This document shows, piece by piece, positions 24,735 to 37,430 of a stretch of 64,000 bases of DNA (positions are counted from its first letter, which is position 1; each line of letters starts with the position of its first letter). Position numbers and translations under genes: made by a program. Location: assembly GCA_037577475.1 (NCBI GenBank), contig CM075186.1, forward strand, positions 29,329,334 to 29,393,333. The letters run 5' to 3'. The notes under the pieces were generated by a model. It saw only the letters and a program-made list of their open reading frames with translations, was not told the DNA's origin and searched no databases. This DNA is from Chaunax sp. Z400 (Eukaryota > Chordata > Actinopteri > Lophiiformes > Chaunacidae).

Positions 24735-25925
24735 GGTGACCTGACTAGTCAGAATACCAGGGATCTGGATCTGGACTTGGTTCGGCCTCCTCCATATGTG
24801 TCAGTTCTAAATTTAAGAAGACCAGATGTCCCTGTCACACCTGAAGATTCCACCAGTGCTCTGCATCAAAGCGGCCCATCAGCTCCGCCTCCATAAGCAG
24901 AAAACCTGCCATCTCCACTACCTGTATGTTATGAAAATCCAGTTGTACTAGATCAGACATGTCATAACATAACCATGACCGCTCCTATCCTTCAACTTCT
25001 GATTGAACAGAAGACTGCAATAGCAGATAGTTACTGGATGTGTGGAGACGATGTGTTACTAAATACTATTCCACCGAGATGGATCGGCCTGTGTGCTTTG
25101 GTGAGAATGAAACTATCAGTGCAAGTAGTGTACAGAGGAGTACAAACCATAGTTGGTGTTAATGAGCCTCCAGATAGCATCCACAGAGTTAAAAGACAAT
25201 ATGGTCCAGAAACCAGAGAACATTTAGATATGATAAATCAACCACAAGGAATACCTGAAGAATTCAAAGCAAGAAATGAGATTAAAGCAGGAGTAGAATC
25301 TATACTGCCCTGGATTACAATTAATAAAAATGTTTAATGGATAACTTACATTTATTACAACCAACAGAGATTCATCAATTACACTAATGAGGCCCTTAAG
25401 GCGTCAGGTGTACAGCTGCATGAAACAAGTCGGATGGCATGGCAGAATAGACAAACTTTAAATTGGATTTTGGCTGAAAAAGGACGAGTATGTCTAATGT
25501 TCGGAGAATATTGTTGTACATTCATACCCAATGATACTGCACCTGATGGAACATTTTCCACAGCAATGGATAAAATTCGGGGTTTGAGGCAGGAGCTTAG
25601 AGAGAATGCTGGCAGGGATAACTGGTCATGGGATTGGCTAGACAAAAATTTGGGAAAATGGGGATCAGTTTTGGTAAAAATAGGAATCAGTGCATTAATA
25701 GTTCTGATTGTAGTTTTTCTATTGACATGTTGCATCGTACCCGTGTTGAGGAGGCAATGTCTGAAGGCCATGGACAAACAGATGGATGCTAAGGCTGGCT
25801 TTCAAATGGCTCAGGTGATGGACTTGAAGACAAATGACAGAATGGCTGAACTGGTGACCCGACAACCTGATTTGTTCCCTATCCCTAACTTCCTGGAGGA
25901 CTTTGATGATGCTCCTATGGGATAA
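24735..25925 (+). pseudogene. Retroviral envelope remnant (surface end plus transmembrane subunit)
   Basis: Two frame segments. 24975-25337 holds the end of the surface subunit, with SYWMCGDD and PPRWIGLCALV, and a furin-type site RVKRQ at about 25190. 25346-25925 is most of the transmembrane subunit: QNRQTLNWILAEK (position of the retroviral immunosuppressive-like segment), then the C-x6-CC motif CLMFGEYCC, a membrane anchor of about 23 residues (VKIGISALIVLIVVFLLTCC) and a cytoplasmic tail ending FLEDFDDAPMG. The cleavage site, C-x6-CC and anchor define a gamma-type Env. An in-frame stop at 25335-25337 separates the halves, a stop occurs near 24895, and no signal peptide was identified. The transmembrane half resembles env-derived sequences that recur in spiny-rayed fishes. 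Confidence 0.85.
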
Positions 25926-26402
25926 AAGATTCAGGAAAAGAGACACATGGACTCTGTGGTATCACCATATGTCATATGTTTTTGCTTTGACATTGAAATA
26001 GTTCTGTGTGTCATTTCATTTTAATTAACATTCAAAAATCAACATACGCTAAGTAATCAAGTTTAAGCAGCTCATACTTTGCATTACCATATTCATTTCA
26101 CAGTCATGGAAATGGGAAGAGGACGAGTCATAAAGTTAATAAGTTCATGTTCATAGAATATACAGGTTCATTGCATGTCAGAAGGCCGTCGCTCTAATGG
26201 GAAGAGGACGATAAAGAACTTTCCCTACAAATGAGAATGAATGCAGTCAAGCAGGGTTTTCATCTTTATATGGAATGAACCTGTATAGTTAGTTATAGTT
26301 ACTTAGTTATTATTATGTTTATTATTATGTTTATTATGTTTTTTTTAATTTATGTTTATTACAGCAACTTAAACACAGTCTTTTTGGGAGTTTGTACTGC
26401 TA
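25926..26402. other. Sequence between env and the LTR
   Basis: Non-coding, AT-rich. It contains the purine string AATGGGAAGAGGACGA twice (about 26108 and 26199). Confidence 0.5.
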
Positions 26403-26776
26403 TGTGGGGAGTTTTACTTGTATTGACACAATGGTTCAAGAAGTTCTTGTTGAACTCTCAATCCTTCAATAACATGTTGTTCTAACCACACAAATGAAGA
26501 TATGATAAGATATGTTGTTGTGACCTTCTGTGGAAGATATGCAGACCAGTCATGGAGCCAGAGTGATATGTAAACCATGAGTGTGTATTGACATGTGTAT
26601 TGCAGACCAAAGAGACCGTGACGTGTGTATTGATGGGTATAAAACTGCAGCAGAGTCACTATTGTACTGATCATGTCATGTATCATGTTTGGAAGATGAT
26701 GTTGAACTGACAGTAAATGATCCCGTCGACTGCAAACTAAAGTCTCCTTGTCTTTCTTTGACTTTCTGCCACAACA
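26403..26776 (+). mobile_element. Retroviral LTR (374 bp), plus orientation
   Basis: Starts TGTGGGGAGTTTTACTTG and ends CTTTCTGCCACAACA, so TG...CA. A second copy in inverse orientation (42753-43124) defines both borders. A TATA box, GGGTATAAAAC, lies at about 26637. It directly abuts the L2 fragment at 26777. Confidence 0.85.
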
Positions 26777-27612
26777 CCTGCAGCACAGGAGCTCCACAGG
26801 GAACAGTGCTCTCCCCTTTCTTAATTACATTATACACATCAGACTTCAGACACAACACAGGTCGCTAACATCTCCAGAAGTTCTCCGATGATTCAGCCAT
26901 TGTCGGATACAGATCAGAGGGGAACGATCTGGAGGACAGGAACACCATCGCAGACTTTGTGGACTGGTGTGGGATCAATCATCTCCGGATTAACGCCACC
27001 AAAACAAAGGAGCTGGTGGTTGATCTCCGCAGGAGGACCTCCCTCTGTACACTGGTGAACATCCGGGGTTTGGACATTGAACAGGTGAACTCATACAAAT
27101 AACTGGGTGTTCACCTCAACAATAAACTGGACTGGTGGGACAACACAGATGTCCTGTACAAGGAGGGCCAAGGTCATCACCATCAGGAGACTGAGGTCCT
27201 TCAGAGTGTGCAGGACTCTGTTAAAAACATTCTATGACACTGTGGTAGCATCATGGATCGTCTGCGCTGTGGTCTGCTGGGGTGGAGGAAGCACAGAGGG
27301 CCAGCTCTGTCATGGAGGAGGTGGGTGAGAGGAGGATGTTAACCAAGCTGACATCCATCCTGGACAACACCTCTCACCCCCTACATGAGACTGTGGGAGC
27401 TTTGAGCAGCTCCTTCAGCAGCAGACTGCTACACCCACAGTGTAAGACAGAGCTACAGCAGCTCCTTTGTCCCGACTGCAGTCAGACTCTACAACAAATC
27501 AATCTGAGCTGTGTTGTGTCAGAAAACCATAGAACTCTTCATTCATTCATCTATCCATAAAGTCTCTATCATCTGTCTGTCTATCTATCCATCTATCCAT
27601 CCATCCATCCAG
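26777..27612 (+). mobile_element. L2-type LINE, 3' part of reverse transcriptase
   Basis: Begins with STGAPQGTVLSPFL (RT domain 4) and QKFSDDSAIVGY (a variant of the FADD catalytic box), then NHLRINATKTKELVVDLRR and the YKxLGVHLNNKLDW block. Stops interrupt it at about 26867 and 27100. It ends in a CTGT/CTAT/CCAT microsatellite (27565-27612), as usual for L2-like 3' ends. The same sequence, with a longer 5' part, is at 53090-54485. Confidence 0.85.
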
Positions 27613-27787
27613 GGATGTGGGTTCTAGTGTGACCTTCGGTGGCAGTGATTGTTTTATAGATCCTTTTAAATCATGTTGCCAGATGTTTAGTGTGACATAG
27701 AATCTGTAAATATAAAAGTACCATATCTGATGATCCTGATGTTTAAATTTAAAGGGTTCACAATAAACCTGCTTCTGTGAGAAATCT

Positions 27788-28205
27788 AAGGCCCCGTTTA
27801 CACGCCAACGATTTAGCTGAAAACGGAAGTTTTTCTTTGCGTGTTTAAAACCTTCTGCTTTCTCACAGCATCGTTTCTGAAATGATCCTCGTATTCATGG
27901 ATCCACAAACATGACTGAAAACTCAAGAGATCAAGGATCTCTTTCACAACTGTTCCCTGGCCAAGAAGGCAGCAGCAAAGGTCAGGCATGCATGAAGCGG
28001 GGCTGTGTCGTCATCGTTTTAGTCGGAGTTGTGTTTCGCCAGTTTACACGACAACAGTACAGTGGTGTTTTGAAAAGTCTCCACTGTGGAGCCCTGTGGA
28101 GTCTGTTTTCAGTCCACAAAAACGCTGTTCTCGTATAAATGGATGACCAAAATGCAACAAACATTCTGTTTTTGGGTGAAACGGTCATTGTGTAAACGGG
28201 CCTTA
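27788..28205. mobile_element. MITE with AAGGCCCGTTTACAC inverted repeats
   Basis: Terminal inverted repeats: AAGGCCCCGTTTACAC on the left, GTGTAAACGGGCCTT on the right. About 418 bp, no coding capacity. It lacks about 240 bp that its second copy (54661-55319) contains, with the deletion between GACTGAAAACTC and AGATCAAGGATC. No clear target-site duplication. Confidence 0.75.
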
Positions 28206-28744
28206 ACAATAATATTGTTGACCTGCTGATTCAGTTAGGTGTCAAATGTGACACATATTCAAATGTTGCTGAGCTAGGTCCTGAAGAAAACTACCATTAG
28301 TGAAATATTATTGTTATATATATGTTATTCTTGTATAACTATTTAACTAATAATGATCCCGATGTGATTCCTAATTCTAGGGTTAGGTTTTCATGCTGAA
28401 ATGATGTACACACATGCACTGTTCATTCATGCAAACTGATGAATAAAGGAGGGAAGCAAATGGATATATTTGTCCTAATACTCAATGCTTTTTATAAATT
28501 ATAAAAAAAGTCACATGTATGTTTTTTGTGTAAAGCATGATACATATTGATTTTTGATTATCAGATTTTACGTTTCAGCTAATCCTTTTGGTTTTACAAC
28601 CTCGATCTTAATTGGTTTAATTTGCTGTAAACTGCAGCCAAACTTGCTGTACACTATGTGCCCACCTAAACAGAGCTGTCTCTCTGAACAAAGTGGAACA
28701 TTTATCAGCTAAAAAGCCAGAAATTTGCAGAGACACAGAAACTT

Positions 28745-29170
28745 GTAGTGACACTACAGAATCCTGTCTGTTTTTAATGCAGTGATGTCACTACAGAATC
28801 CTGTCTGTTTTTAATACAGTGATGTCACTACAGAATCCTGTCTGTTTTTAATACAGTGATGTCCACTACAGAATCCTGTCTGTTTTTAATGCAGTGATGT
28901 CACTACAGAATCCTGTCTGTTTTTAATGCAGTGATGTCACTACAGAATCCTGTCTGTTTTTAATACAGTGATGTCCACTACAGAATCCTGTCTGTTTTTA
29001 ATACAGTGATGTCACTACAGAATCCTGTCTGTTTTTAATGCAGTGATGTCCACTACAGAATCCTGTCTGTTTTTAATGCAGTGATGTCACTACAGAATCC
29101 TGTCTGTTTTTTACTTGTACAGTCTTTTGTTGTCACTGTCCCAACTTTTTTGAAACGTGTTGCTGGCACT
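28745..29170 (-). repeat. Inverted minisatellite plus 55 bp of Tc1/mariner element
   Basis: The 38-bp unit read on the opposite strand (CACTACAGAATCCTGTCTGT), about ten units to 29112. It is followed by TTACTTGTACAGTCTTTTGT and CAACTTTTTTGAAACGTGTT, the reverse complement of 56112-56167. Confidence 0.9.
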
Positions 29171-29183
29171 ATACTATAATTAT

Positions 29184-29215
<32 letters not shown>

Positions 29216-30495
29216 AATTATACTATACATATAGTTTTAACACTCTTTTTCAAGCAAACTGTTACAGCTATGCAGTCCTTTCTTAATCAACTGTATTTAA
29301 ATAACTGAACTGACACTATTAATGTCCCTTGTGCTCAGCTTTCAACCTCTGCAAAATTCTGAACTATAAATATAAAGTATATAATATGACCTACAAAGAT
29401 AACTTTGGTAACACATCTATGAGCTTAATAAAGATTGGGTTATTGTCCTTTTTTTTTTACAGAACTAAACATTCTCTAATACTGTGCAGTATTATGAGTC
29501 AATTCTCATCATCAAGTTACACAAACAAATAAATAGTCTAAAAATTCTATATAGCCAATAAATCAAACTTAAATAAAGTGATTATTTCATTATCGGCTCC
29601 ATTTATTACAATTTATTTTTTTATTAATTTATTATTTTTATTTATTAATATTACAAAGGATTTTTTTCCAACCCAGCCAATAATGTAATTTGGGCAAAAA
29701 GTTATTACGTTATTGGTTCAGAAATTGTATAACATTATTGGTACATTACTACATTATCGGCTTTCATGACATTCATTTTTTTTTTTATTATTGGCAGTTA
29801 TAACGTTATCTCCGATATAACATTATTGGCTTCAACAAACATTTCCATGAATTGTTGTTTGATATAATTATAAAGAGGCATGGGAATAAAATACTCCAGT
29901 GTAGTACTGCTGCCACCTGCTCATGAACTGGTCCTGCTCTAGTTTTGACCAACAGTATTTATTAAAGTAACATACTGTAAGTCATTTATCCTGGATGGAT
30001 GACTTACTAATGGATCCTTACTGTGATATTATAGTGCTGATGGTGGGTCAAATCTCCACACATTTGTTTGTGACAGTTTATCCACCACAATAATCTAATA
30101 CATGTATGTATTGAAACGGATGTCATGTGAAAAAGCGTGTCTTTCATCAAAGTAAACATGATGACATAAGTACTGCATTCATTTTACTGTAATTCCACTG
30201 ATCAGAAAACCTACATTTATATTTCAGATATGTGGAGGGAAGCAACTTGTGAAATATGAGCGCTTGAATTCAAACTTTTTAGAAAACATGTAGTTGACTT
30301 CATTTTTGATGTTGACAGTACAATAAGACAATCATTGATCATTTAAGGGCGGGTGAGGATGTTGTGAGGACATACTAGAGATGCAACAGTAGAACACACA
30401 CAAACAGTGTTCAGAGTTACATTTCTAAATGAGAGATAAACTGAGTTACATCAATTTGAGTCGGTGGCTCAAGTTCCGACTTTCACAAAGACGTG
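29171..30495. other. AT-rich stretch, short (TA)n, no gene
   Basis: (TA)n tract at 29182-29222. Between 29585 and 29835 the motif ATTATTGGC or ATTATCGGC recurs several times, suggesting an old unidentified repeat. No coding sequence seen. Confidence 0.5.
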
Positions 30496-31107
30496 TGTAA
30501 CAGGGTAGATCTGCATCACCACACTAACTCACCTTCACACTGGTAGTGGTTTTGTGTGTGTGTGTGTGGGGACATGCACGTTTGCTGTGAGCTTAAGCTT
30601 GATTTGATGTGATTGTGCACAGGTGTGTCTGGGTGTGTCTCCTCCTCTAGGAGGTTATTTAAGTGCCTCATGGTCACCACTGCTGTCCTCTCATTTTGCT
30701 GTTGTTTCTCTGTGTGCAGGCCAGGTTCCGCTGCATGTGTTGCAGCCTTAAGGCAGGTTTGGGCTTCCCAAAGGCTGAAGTGAATGCCGGCCTTTATATT
30801 GCTGATGGTGTGGACAACACTGCCATCAGTGAAGAGATAGAGTGAGACTGTGGAAGCAACCAACTAGCAGTGCAGCGGCCTGGACCTCAGACTCCTCTCC
30901 CCTAAAGAGTTGGAGGAACCACTTTTCCCTCCTTTTAAATGAACTCTGAAAAGGACAGTGATTTTTTATAGTTATTCCCCTGAAGTCAGTCCAGTTATTT
31001 AGTGTATATTTATGTAGTATAATAAAGTGTATTTTAAACTGCTTGTCGTTGTGGTGTCTCTTGCCCTTATTAGTACTGTTTGGTCAATATCTAACCTGGC
31101 TGTTACA
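30496..31107 (+). mobile_element. 5' LTR of a Ty3/gypsy element (612 bp)
   Basis: Bounded by the perfect 8-bp inverted repeat TGTAACAG...CTGTTACA. Inside are a TATA-like GGTTATTTAAG at about 30653 and AATAAA at about 31021. It is followed at once by TGGCGTTGTCGGCAGGAT (31110), a presumed primer-binding site whose tRNA I cannot assign, and by the gag start 54 bp downstream. Confidence 0.8.
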
Positions 31108-31160
31108 ACTGGCGTTGTCGGCAGGATTGACCACCAGAGTAACTAGTGGGCAAGAACAAC

Positions 31161-32138
31161 ATGACTGACCAGAGTGAACCACAGACTGGCTCAAATAGGG
31201 AAACCTCAGCTCCTAGTGCAGTATTCAGACCAGTTGGTATGTTTCCCATGCTCAACATAGCTACAGCTAAATTTAAGGGGAGGGATTCAGATATTAGTCC
31301 GGGGGAATGGAAAAGTAACCTCCAGACAGCATTCATTTTGCAAGGGATCCCAACAGAATTTAGGGCTGATTTGACACTTTGCTGTTAAGAGGGCAAAGCA
31401 AAACGAGAAATTTAAATTTTACCACTAGAGCAGCGCAACACGGCTGAATTAATTTTTAATGTGTTAGAAAAATTATGTGGGGATAAAACCACTGCCTCGG
31501 TCCTGCGCACTCAATTCTTCAACACTCGCCAAGAACATCACGAAGATATCGGCTCTTTTGCATTGAGGCTCCAAGAACACTTCCTCCGATTAAAAAGGAA
31601 GGATCCAAGAGGCATCATGGATGAAAACGTTCTTCTAAGAGACCACCTGATTGAGGGACTAAGAGATGTTGCAATAAGGGGTGAGTTCAGAACGAAGATT
31701 TTATTACATGAAAACCTTACATTTGAGGATATTAAAGCAGAGCTCCTCTTAAGAGAACATGCCTATGAAGGAACAGTTGAACATGCTCAGTGTTTTGCCA
31801 CCAGAGGGGAGAAATATCCTAACAGCAATGTCAAAGACCTGGAGCACATTAAATCAGAGCTACAACAAGAAAATACTCAACAAGTGACACTCCAGTTTAA
31901 AGAGTTATCTCAGTCGTTGATTAAGGAAATTCGGTCAGAACTGCACCCAACCACTCCAAAAGATTCTGATTGGAACCAGCATAACCAACACAGACCTATG
32001 GCAAGGGGGGGAAGTAGACCTAGAGTAAATTCCAATCAATATGATGAACGGGGCAGCCCCATTTGTAACAACTGTTCCCAGTCTGGCCATATAGCCCGCT
32101 TCTGTAAAAACAGGGCTAGGTCAGCATCTTTAAACTAA
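31161..32138 (+). pseudogene. Ty3/gypsy gag, two nonsense codons
   Basis: One frame from ATG at 31161 (MTDQSEPQTGSNRETSAP) to 32138, interrupted by in-frame TAA at 31386-31388 and again about 27 bases later. The middle region has the alpha-helical capsid-like segment FFNTRQEHHEDIGSFALRLQ. The C-terminus has a basic linker and one CCHC knuckle, CNNCSQSGHIARFC, the nucleic-acid-binding part. About 325 codons, a normal length for fish gypsy Gag. Confidence 0.85.
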
Positions 32139-32152
32139 ATGACACCACTGTT

Positions 32153-34613
32153 GTGGCCCAGATGGTGGGTGGTTTAGATACCAATGGGCCCCAAATTAAA
32201 GATATGGACAGATTGATTGGAAAAGTCCCCAAAGTTGATTTACACCTTGACCATGTCCCTATACAGTGTATTCTAGATACTGGCTCAAATGTATCACTGA
32301 TGAAAAACAGCTATTTTTTAAAACACTTTGGCAATAATGGCATGAAGTTAAAAGATGCCAGTACATGGCTGGCACTAGAGGCTGCTAATGGGCTGGACAT
32401 TCCATACCTGGGCTATGTATTATTGCATGTACAGGTCGGACAACTGGAACTCCCTGAATGTGGCTTTTTGGTGACAAAAGATCACTGTTTGACTGACAAT
32501 GAAGGGGTTCTTGGGATGAACATCATTTCACGCTGTTTTGAAGAAGTGGATCAGAAAAGACCCTTGTCCTGTCTGTCCACTAATGAGCATCAACAGAAAG
32601 TCTGGGCCATGTCTTTCAAAATTTGTGCCAGCCTAGCACAGTTTGCAGCTCCAGATGGGTCCATTGGGTATGTACGCACCATAAACCGCCATCCCATACA
32701 GATTCCAGCCCGGAGTGATATGTGGGTGTGGGGACATACCAAGTCACCAGTGGATGGCAAGGACTACCAATGCTTGGTGGAACCTCTGGAGGTGGGAGGA
32801 GTTTTAATTGCTCGAACTTTATCCACGGTTCAGGGGGAAGGGTCCTAATACGAGTTCAAAATCTCAATGAGTCACAGACATCAGAAGCTAGCTAAGACTT
32901 TTAAAAGTGACCCCACAGATGTCATACAGGAGAATGGTGTGAGAATGACCCGTGTTGGTGTAAACACTGTTAGAGTGAGTATGGGCCAAACTGAATCCAA
33001 GCCAGAACAGAGTGTTTTTCCTGATTTAAAGAGTCTCCATTTGTCCATAGAGGAGCGGGAGAGAATGCAGGCTTTGTTACACAAACACAGAGCGGTTTTT
33101 GCGGCGCATGACGAGGATTATGGACTGACGGACACCATACAACATGTGATCCCCACAGGCAATGCCCCCCCCAGTGCAGGAGCGCTACAGACAGATTCCA
33201 CCAAAAATGTACTAAGAAGAGTTTGATTCAAGGTATGTTGGACTCAAACATCATTGTGCCTAGTTCCAGCCCTTGGGCATCGCCAATCGTGTTAGTCCGC
33301 AAGAAGGATGGGACACTTTAAATGCTGTGACCCATAAAGATGCTTATCCTCTTCCAAGAATAGAAGAATCATTGGCATGTCTGGGCAGTGCGAAGTACTT
33401 TTCTACCCTGGATCTAGCAAGTGGATACTGGCAGGTGGGCGTTTCCCCTGCTGATAGAGAGAAAACAGCTTTCACCACACCTATGGGCTTATTTGAATTC
33501 AGTAGAATGCCCTTTGGCTTGTCCAATGCACCAGCTACATTTCAAAGATTGATGCATGCATGTCTGGGTGAACAAAATCTACAATCTTTGCTAGTTTATC
33601 TTGATGATGTGATAATATACTCTCCTGATTTTGACACTCATTTGGCCCATTTGGACTCAGTGTTTGCAAAGTTGTCCAAGCATGGCCTTAAGCTAAAGCC
33701 CAACAAGTGTTGCCTTTTAAAGCAGGAAGTGCAGTACTTGGGACATCGGGTTTTAGCAAGAGGAATTGCCCCAGATCCTGACAAGATAAAGTGTATCAAG
33801 GACTGGCCTACCCCCACAACTACCAAACAGCTGCAGTCCTTTCTGGGTTTGGCGGGCTATTACCGCAGATTTGTGAAAGGCTTCGCCAAAATTGCAAGCC
33901 TGTTAAATCAAATGTTGGCGGGAGCAGCCCAGAATCCAAGGAGTAAGGATAATCTGTTTCCCACTAAATGGAACTCAGCCTGTGATGATGTCTTCAATGC
34001 ACTAAAAATGACTCTGACCTCTGCACCTATATTGGCTTTTGCTGATTTTAACCTTCCTTTTATTCTGTACACAGATACCAGTAGCCGAGGTTTAGGAGCT
34101 GTGCTTGCCCAAGTTCAGGACGGGAAGGAGAGGGTAATCGCTTTCACCAGCAGGAGCTTGAGCCCTACAGAGAAAAATGATAAAAATTATAGCTCCTTTA
34201 AGCTTGAATTTTTGGCTTTGACATGGGCAGTCACAAAAAAATTTGCTGAGTATTTACATTGTGCTCCTTTTCTTGTATATACAGATAATGATCCCCTAGT
34301 GCACTTGAACTCAGCTAAATTGGGGAGCCTAGAGCAGAGATGGGCAGCACGTCTGGCAAGTTTTCAATTTGAGATAAAGTATAAGCCAGGACGTCTAAAC
34401 CAGAGTGCAGATGCATTATCTCGATTTCCACCAGATGCAGCAACCTCGGATCCAGACGAAGGAAGAGAAGGGGTTGAGATCCCATCATTCATTCATGTCA
34501 GCACGTACATCGCCAGAGCAATGTGCATGGGAACAGGAAAAGTCAACCAGGAAAACTTGCAAAAGGCAACAGTTGGGGCTCCATTGTTCCCTGAACGCAC
34601 ACCAACTCAGTGA
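32153..34613 (+). pseudogene. Ty3/gypsy protease, reverse transcriptase and RNase H, truncated before integrase
   Basis: Protease: CILDTGSNVSLM (DTGS catalytic motif, about 32270). A stop at 32846-32848 is followed by the same frame to 33226, then a frameshift, and a 446-codon stretch (33273-34613). RT motifs: LDLASGYWQVGVSP, MPFGLSNAPATFQR, LLVYLDDVIIYS (catalytic YLDD, about 33590-33625), then LGHRVLARGIAPDPDKI and FLGLAGYYRRFVKGF. RNase H: LYTDTSSRGLGAVLAQ, then PGRLNQSADALSRFPP. The long intact RT/RNase H frame suggests a fairly recent insertion. No integrase and no 3' LTR were found, so the element is 3'-truncated near 34700. Confidence 0.88.
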
Positions 34614-34699
34614 TCTATCTGCAGGAGGAAGACCCAGTCTTGAGGAGAGTGTCATGGCATTTGCAAAGGGGCTATTGTTTGCCTGAATATTAGCTGGGC

Positions 34700-35397
34700 T
34701 CATGAGTCCATAAGTAGCACAGTATGGGATACGTGCTGCTAAAACAGGACTGCACTTTTTTTAATACACTATAATCCATTTGAGGTAAGAAACTATACTG
34801 GCAAAGTGCTTCCTGTACAGTACAGACTTCATATGGCCTCTGAAGTAGATTCCTATATTACAAATGAAAAGAACACAGTATACAAACGTACACAATTCAA
34901 TTTCTATAACATCACATAGTGAACAGTGAGGTTTATGGTGAAAAGTGATTAACTTCTGAGCAGCAATATCAATACTGAGTGTTTCCCTGCAGGATGATTC
35001 ATGTGCAGACTGTAGAAAGATGCATGCAGTAGTAGTTTGGAGTGGTGGTGTATGAATGGACCTCTGTTTTGGTTTGTGTCAACTCATTATGAAATGTAAT
35101 CAGCCCATACTGACAGTACGTGAACTTTAATCTGTTTTTGAAGCTGGTGTAGTCAGGTGACTGGTCTTAATCACACCTATAATACATGGAAACAAACAGT
35201 GCAGCAGAGCTCATGGTGCATGAGCTACAAAGAACACAAAATGTACAGTGCGATGAGCAGCTAAAACAACAGGAACGTTCTCATTCAAATATACAGTGAC
35301 TGAGAGTCACATTCAATTGTCACAGTCCATGATCCCCACCAGTGAGGCCCGTTCCTTTGGCATCTGTGGTTTGAATGGTTGAGAAATGAGTTTGTTC
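34700..35397. other. No feature seen
   Basis: About 700 bp with no coding frame, LTR end or repeat that I recognise. Confidence 0.5.
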
Positions 35398-35980
35398 CTA
35401 AACAGTGAATGTCTGTGGGCTGTAACAGCAGAATGTCTTCATTCCTCTGAGAACCAACGCTCTGTGGTTCATCATGGCAGCCGTCTGTACATGAGGGAAG
35501 CTCGTCTGCTGCCCTGAAGAAGAGAGCTGCTGGCAGCTTGTGCTTCTCCAGTCCTCTGGCCCCTTTGACACCAAGATGGGGTAAAGTGTGGTGTGGGAGA
35601 AGGTATCGGTGTAAGGAGGACCTCTATCTATCACAGGAAGGTCTCTGCAGTGGAACCTCCTCCTGGTGGATCTGGGCTGAAGTCGACTCTGACACAGGCC
35701 ACCTTCTCTTGGCTGTTTTACACACATGAAGCTGGGGGGCACAGGCTTTAAGCACCTTGGAGCTGACGCCATCAGGGCCTGAAGCCTTACCTGAGTGGAG
35801 TTTATTCAGCTGTCTTCTCACCTGGTCAGCAGTGAAGGACACTGAAAAGGTGTCAGTGCGGGTGTGAAGTGTAGGAAGAGGGGGGCCTATACAAGGGGAC
35901 ATGGGGCAATACAGAGACCTTAAAGGTCTCCAGTTGTATCGTACTAATAATGAGAACTTAAATGAATTTCTGTCAATCAA
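35398..35980 (-). mobile_element. LINE reverse transcriptase fragment
   Basis: The minus-strand frame around 35740-35900 reads FSVSFTADQVRRQLNKLHSG then KASGPDGVSSKVLKACAPQL, the N-terminal RT motif of L2/Rex-type fish LINEs. After about 35735 the frame no longer matches. A short 5' piece only. Confidence 0.75.
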
Positions 35981-37430
35981 CCGAACTTTAATCCATTCAA
36001 ATTATTGTTACCTTTTATTACTACAGTCATGTGGTCACATTATTATTATCTTCATCATAACAGTGAAGTTGGTTAGTCAGGAATCAGCAATTATTTAGTG
36101 CTCTGGGAACATTTGTCATAACTTTCCCACATTAGACCCTAAAGAACTCATATATTAAAAGTATAATTGATAACAAGTAGATAATAATTGTTATTGGCAG
36201 GTTGTAAAACTTTACTAATGTCAGTTTGTTTCTGTCTGCAGATATCAGGCTGGCTGGTTTACCTTCAACCTGGAGAATGAACCACAGCTTCCTGGAAACA
36301 GAGCAAATCAGGACGACGTGGAGGGAGAGCTGCAAAATCATGACATACAGGACATGGTAGCAGCCTCTCTTCCATCTCTGAGCAAACATTGTGTCTGCAG
36401 TACCAGGTCACATATTTACAGGATTTATTCTAAAATGTTGCAATACCAATACTTCTAAACAAATATTGTTGTCTGGAAACAATCAGTAATGAAAACAATT
36501 GACATGGCAGCTCTAGTAAGTTAAGGCAATGATGATGACACTACAGTGACATTTTAGCTTATGGAGGAACTTCATCATGGAGCAACATCATCTTTTTAAA
36601 TACTGTATCTGCACATGATGAGTCTAAACTGGTCAGACATGTAGAGTAACTTTGCATCAGAGAGCTACTACTCATGTTTACATAGCGGATATCTCTTACC
36701 AAAGTCAAATATGACACATACACGCAATTTTAGGACCCACCAAGTGACGGCTGTTTGAAGTTTGAAGCTTTATTTTATCACGTGATTTTGTCACAGGTTT
36801 GTTGCTGAGCCATTACCTTACATAAAACCACTAAAAGAATGATTTACCTAATATGTTATCAGGGTTGATGCCAAAAACAAACAAACAAATAAATAAATAA
36901 CAAAGCAGTACAATAAAGGAGCTGAGATAAAATCAGGATATTCTTTCCGATAAAAATATGTTTTAAGACTAGACCTAAAAGGAGACTGTTTCAGACAGCT
37001 TCATCTCCTCCAGCAGGTCATTCCAGAACCAAAAGTCCTGTCCCCTTCTTTTACTTTTTAACCTGGACGTTGGAGGAGACACAAGGCAGCCTCCCAAAAA
37101 TAACATTTACAACTAATCCACATCACTGCATCGACAGAAACAAAAAGTTACAACCTAATTTTATATCTACACAAAAAATTATATTCAATACATGAATAAA
37201 TAAAAAGTTTCTAATCATCCATCAAACATTTGCTTTTTTCCAGCATGTTTCTGTGTCTATGACATCAGTTTCAGAGGTTGTGTTCTGACTTGTGGCAACA
37301 TGTCAGTTTTCTAAGTTGGGTTGGTCAGAGTCAGACATCACATGAATGCACCATTTATATTTTGCTGACATTAGTAACAACATGCACTATGGAAAGAGGA
37401 ACACTTAAGTATTTATTCATTCACTCATTA
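35981..37430. other. Non-coding, one weak exon candidate
   Basis: AT-rich. CTGTCTGCAG followed by an open, non-repetitive stretch at about 36242-36351 (YQAGWFTFNLENEPQLPGN) looks exon-like on the plus strand, but no partner exon was found. CAGCAGGTCATTCCAGAACC (37011) belongs to a common fish repeat. Confidence 0.35.
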
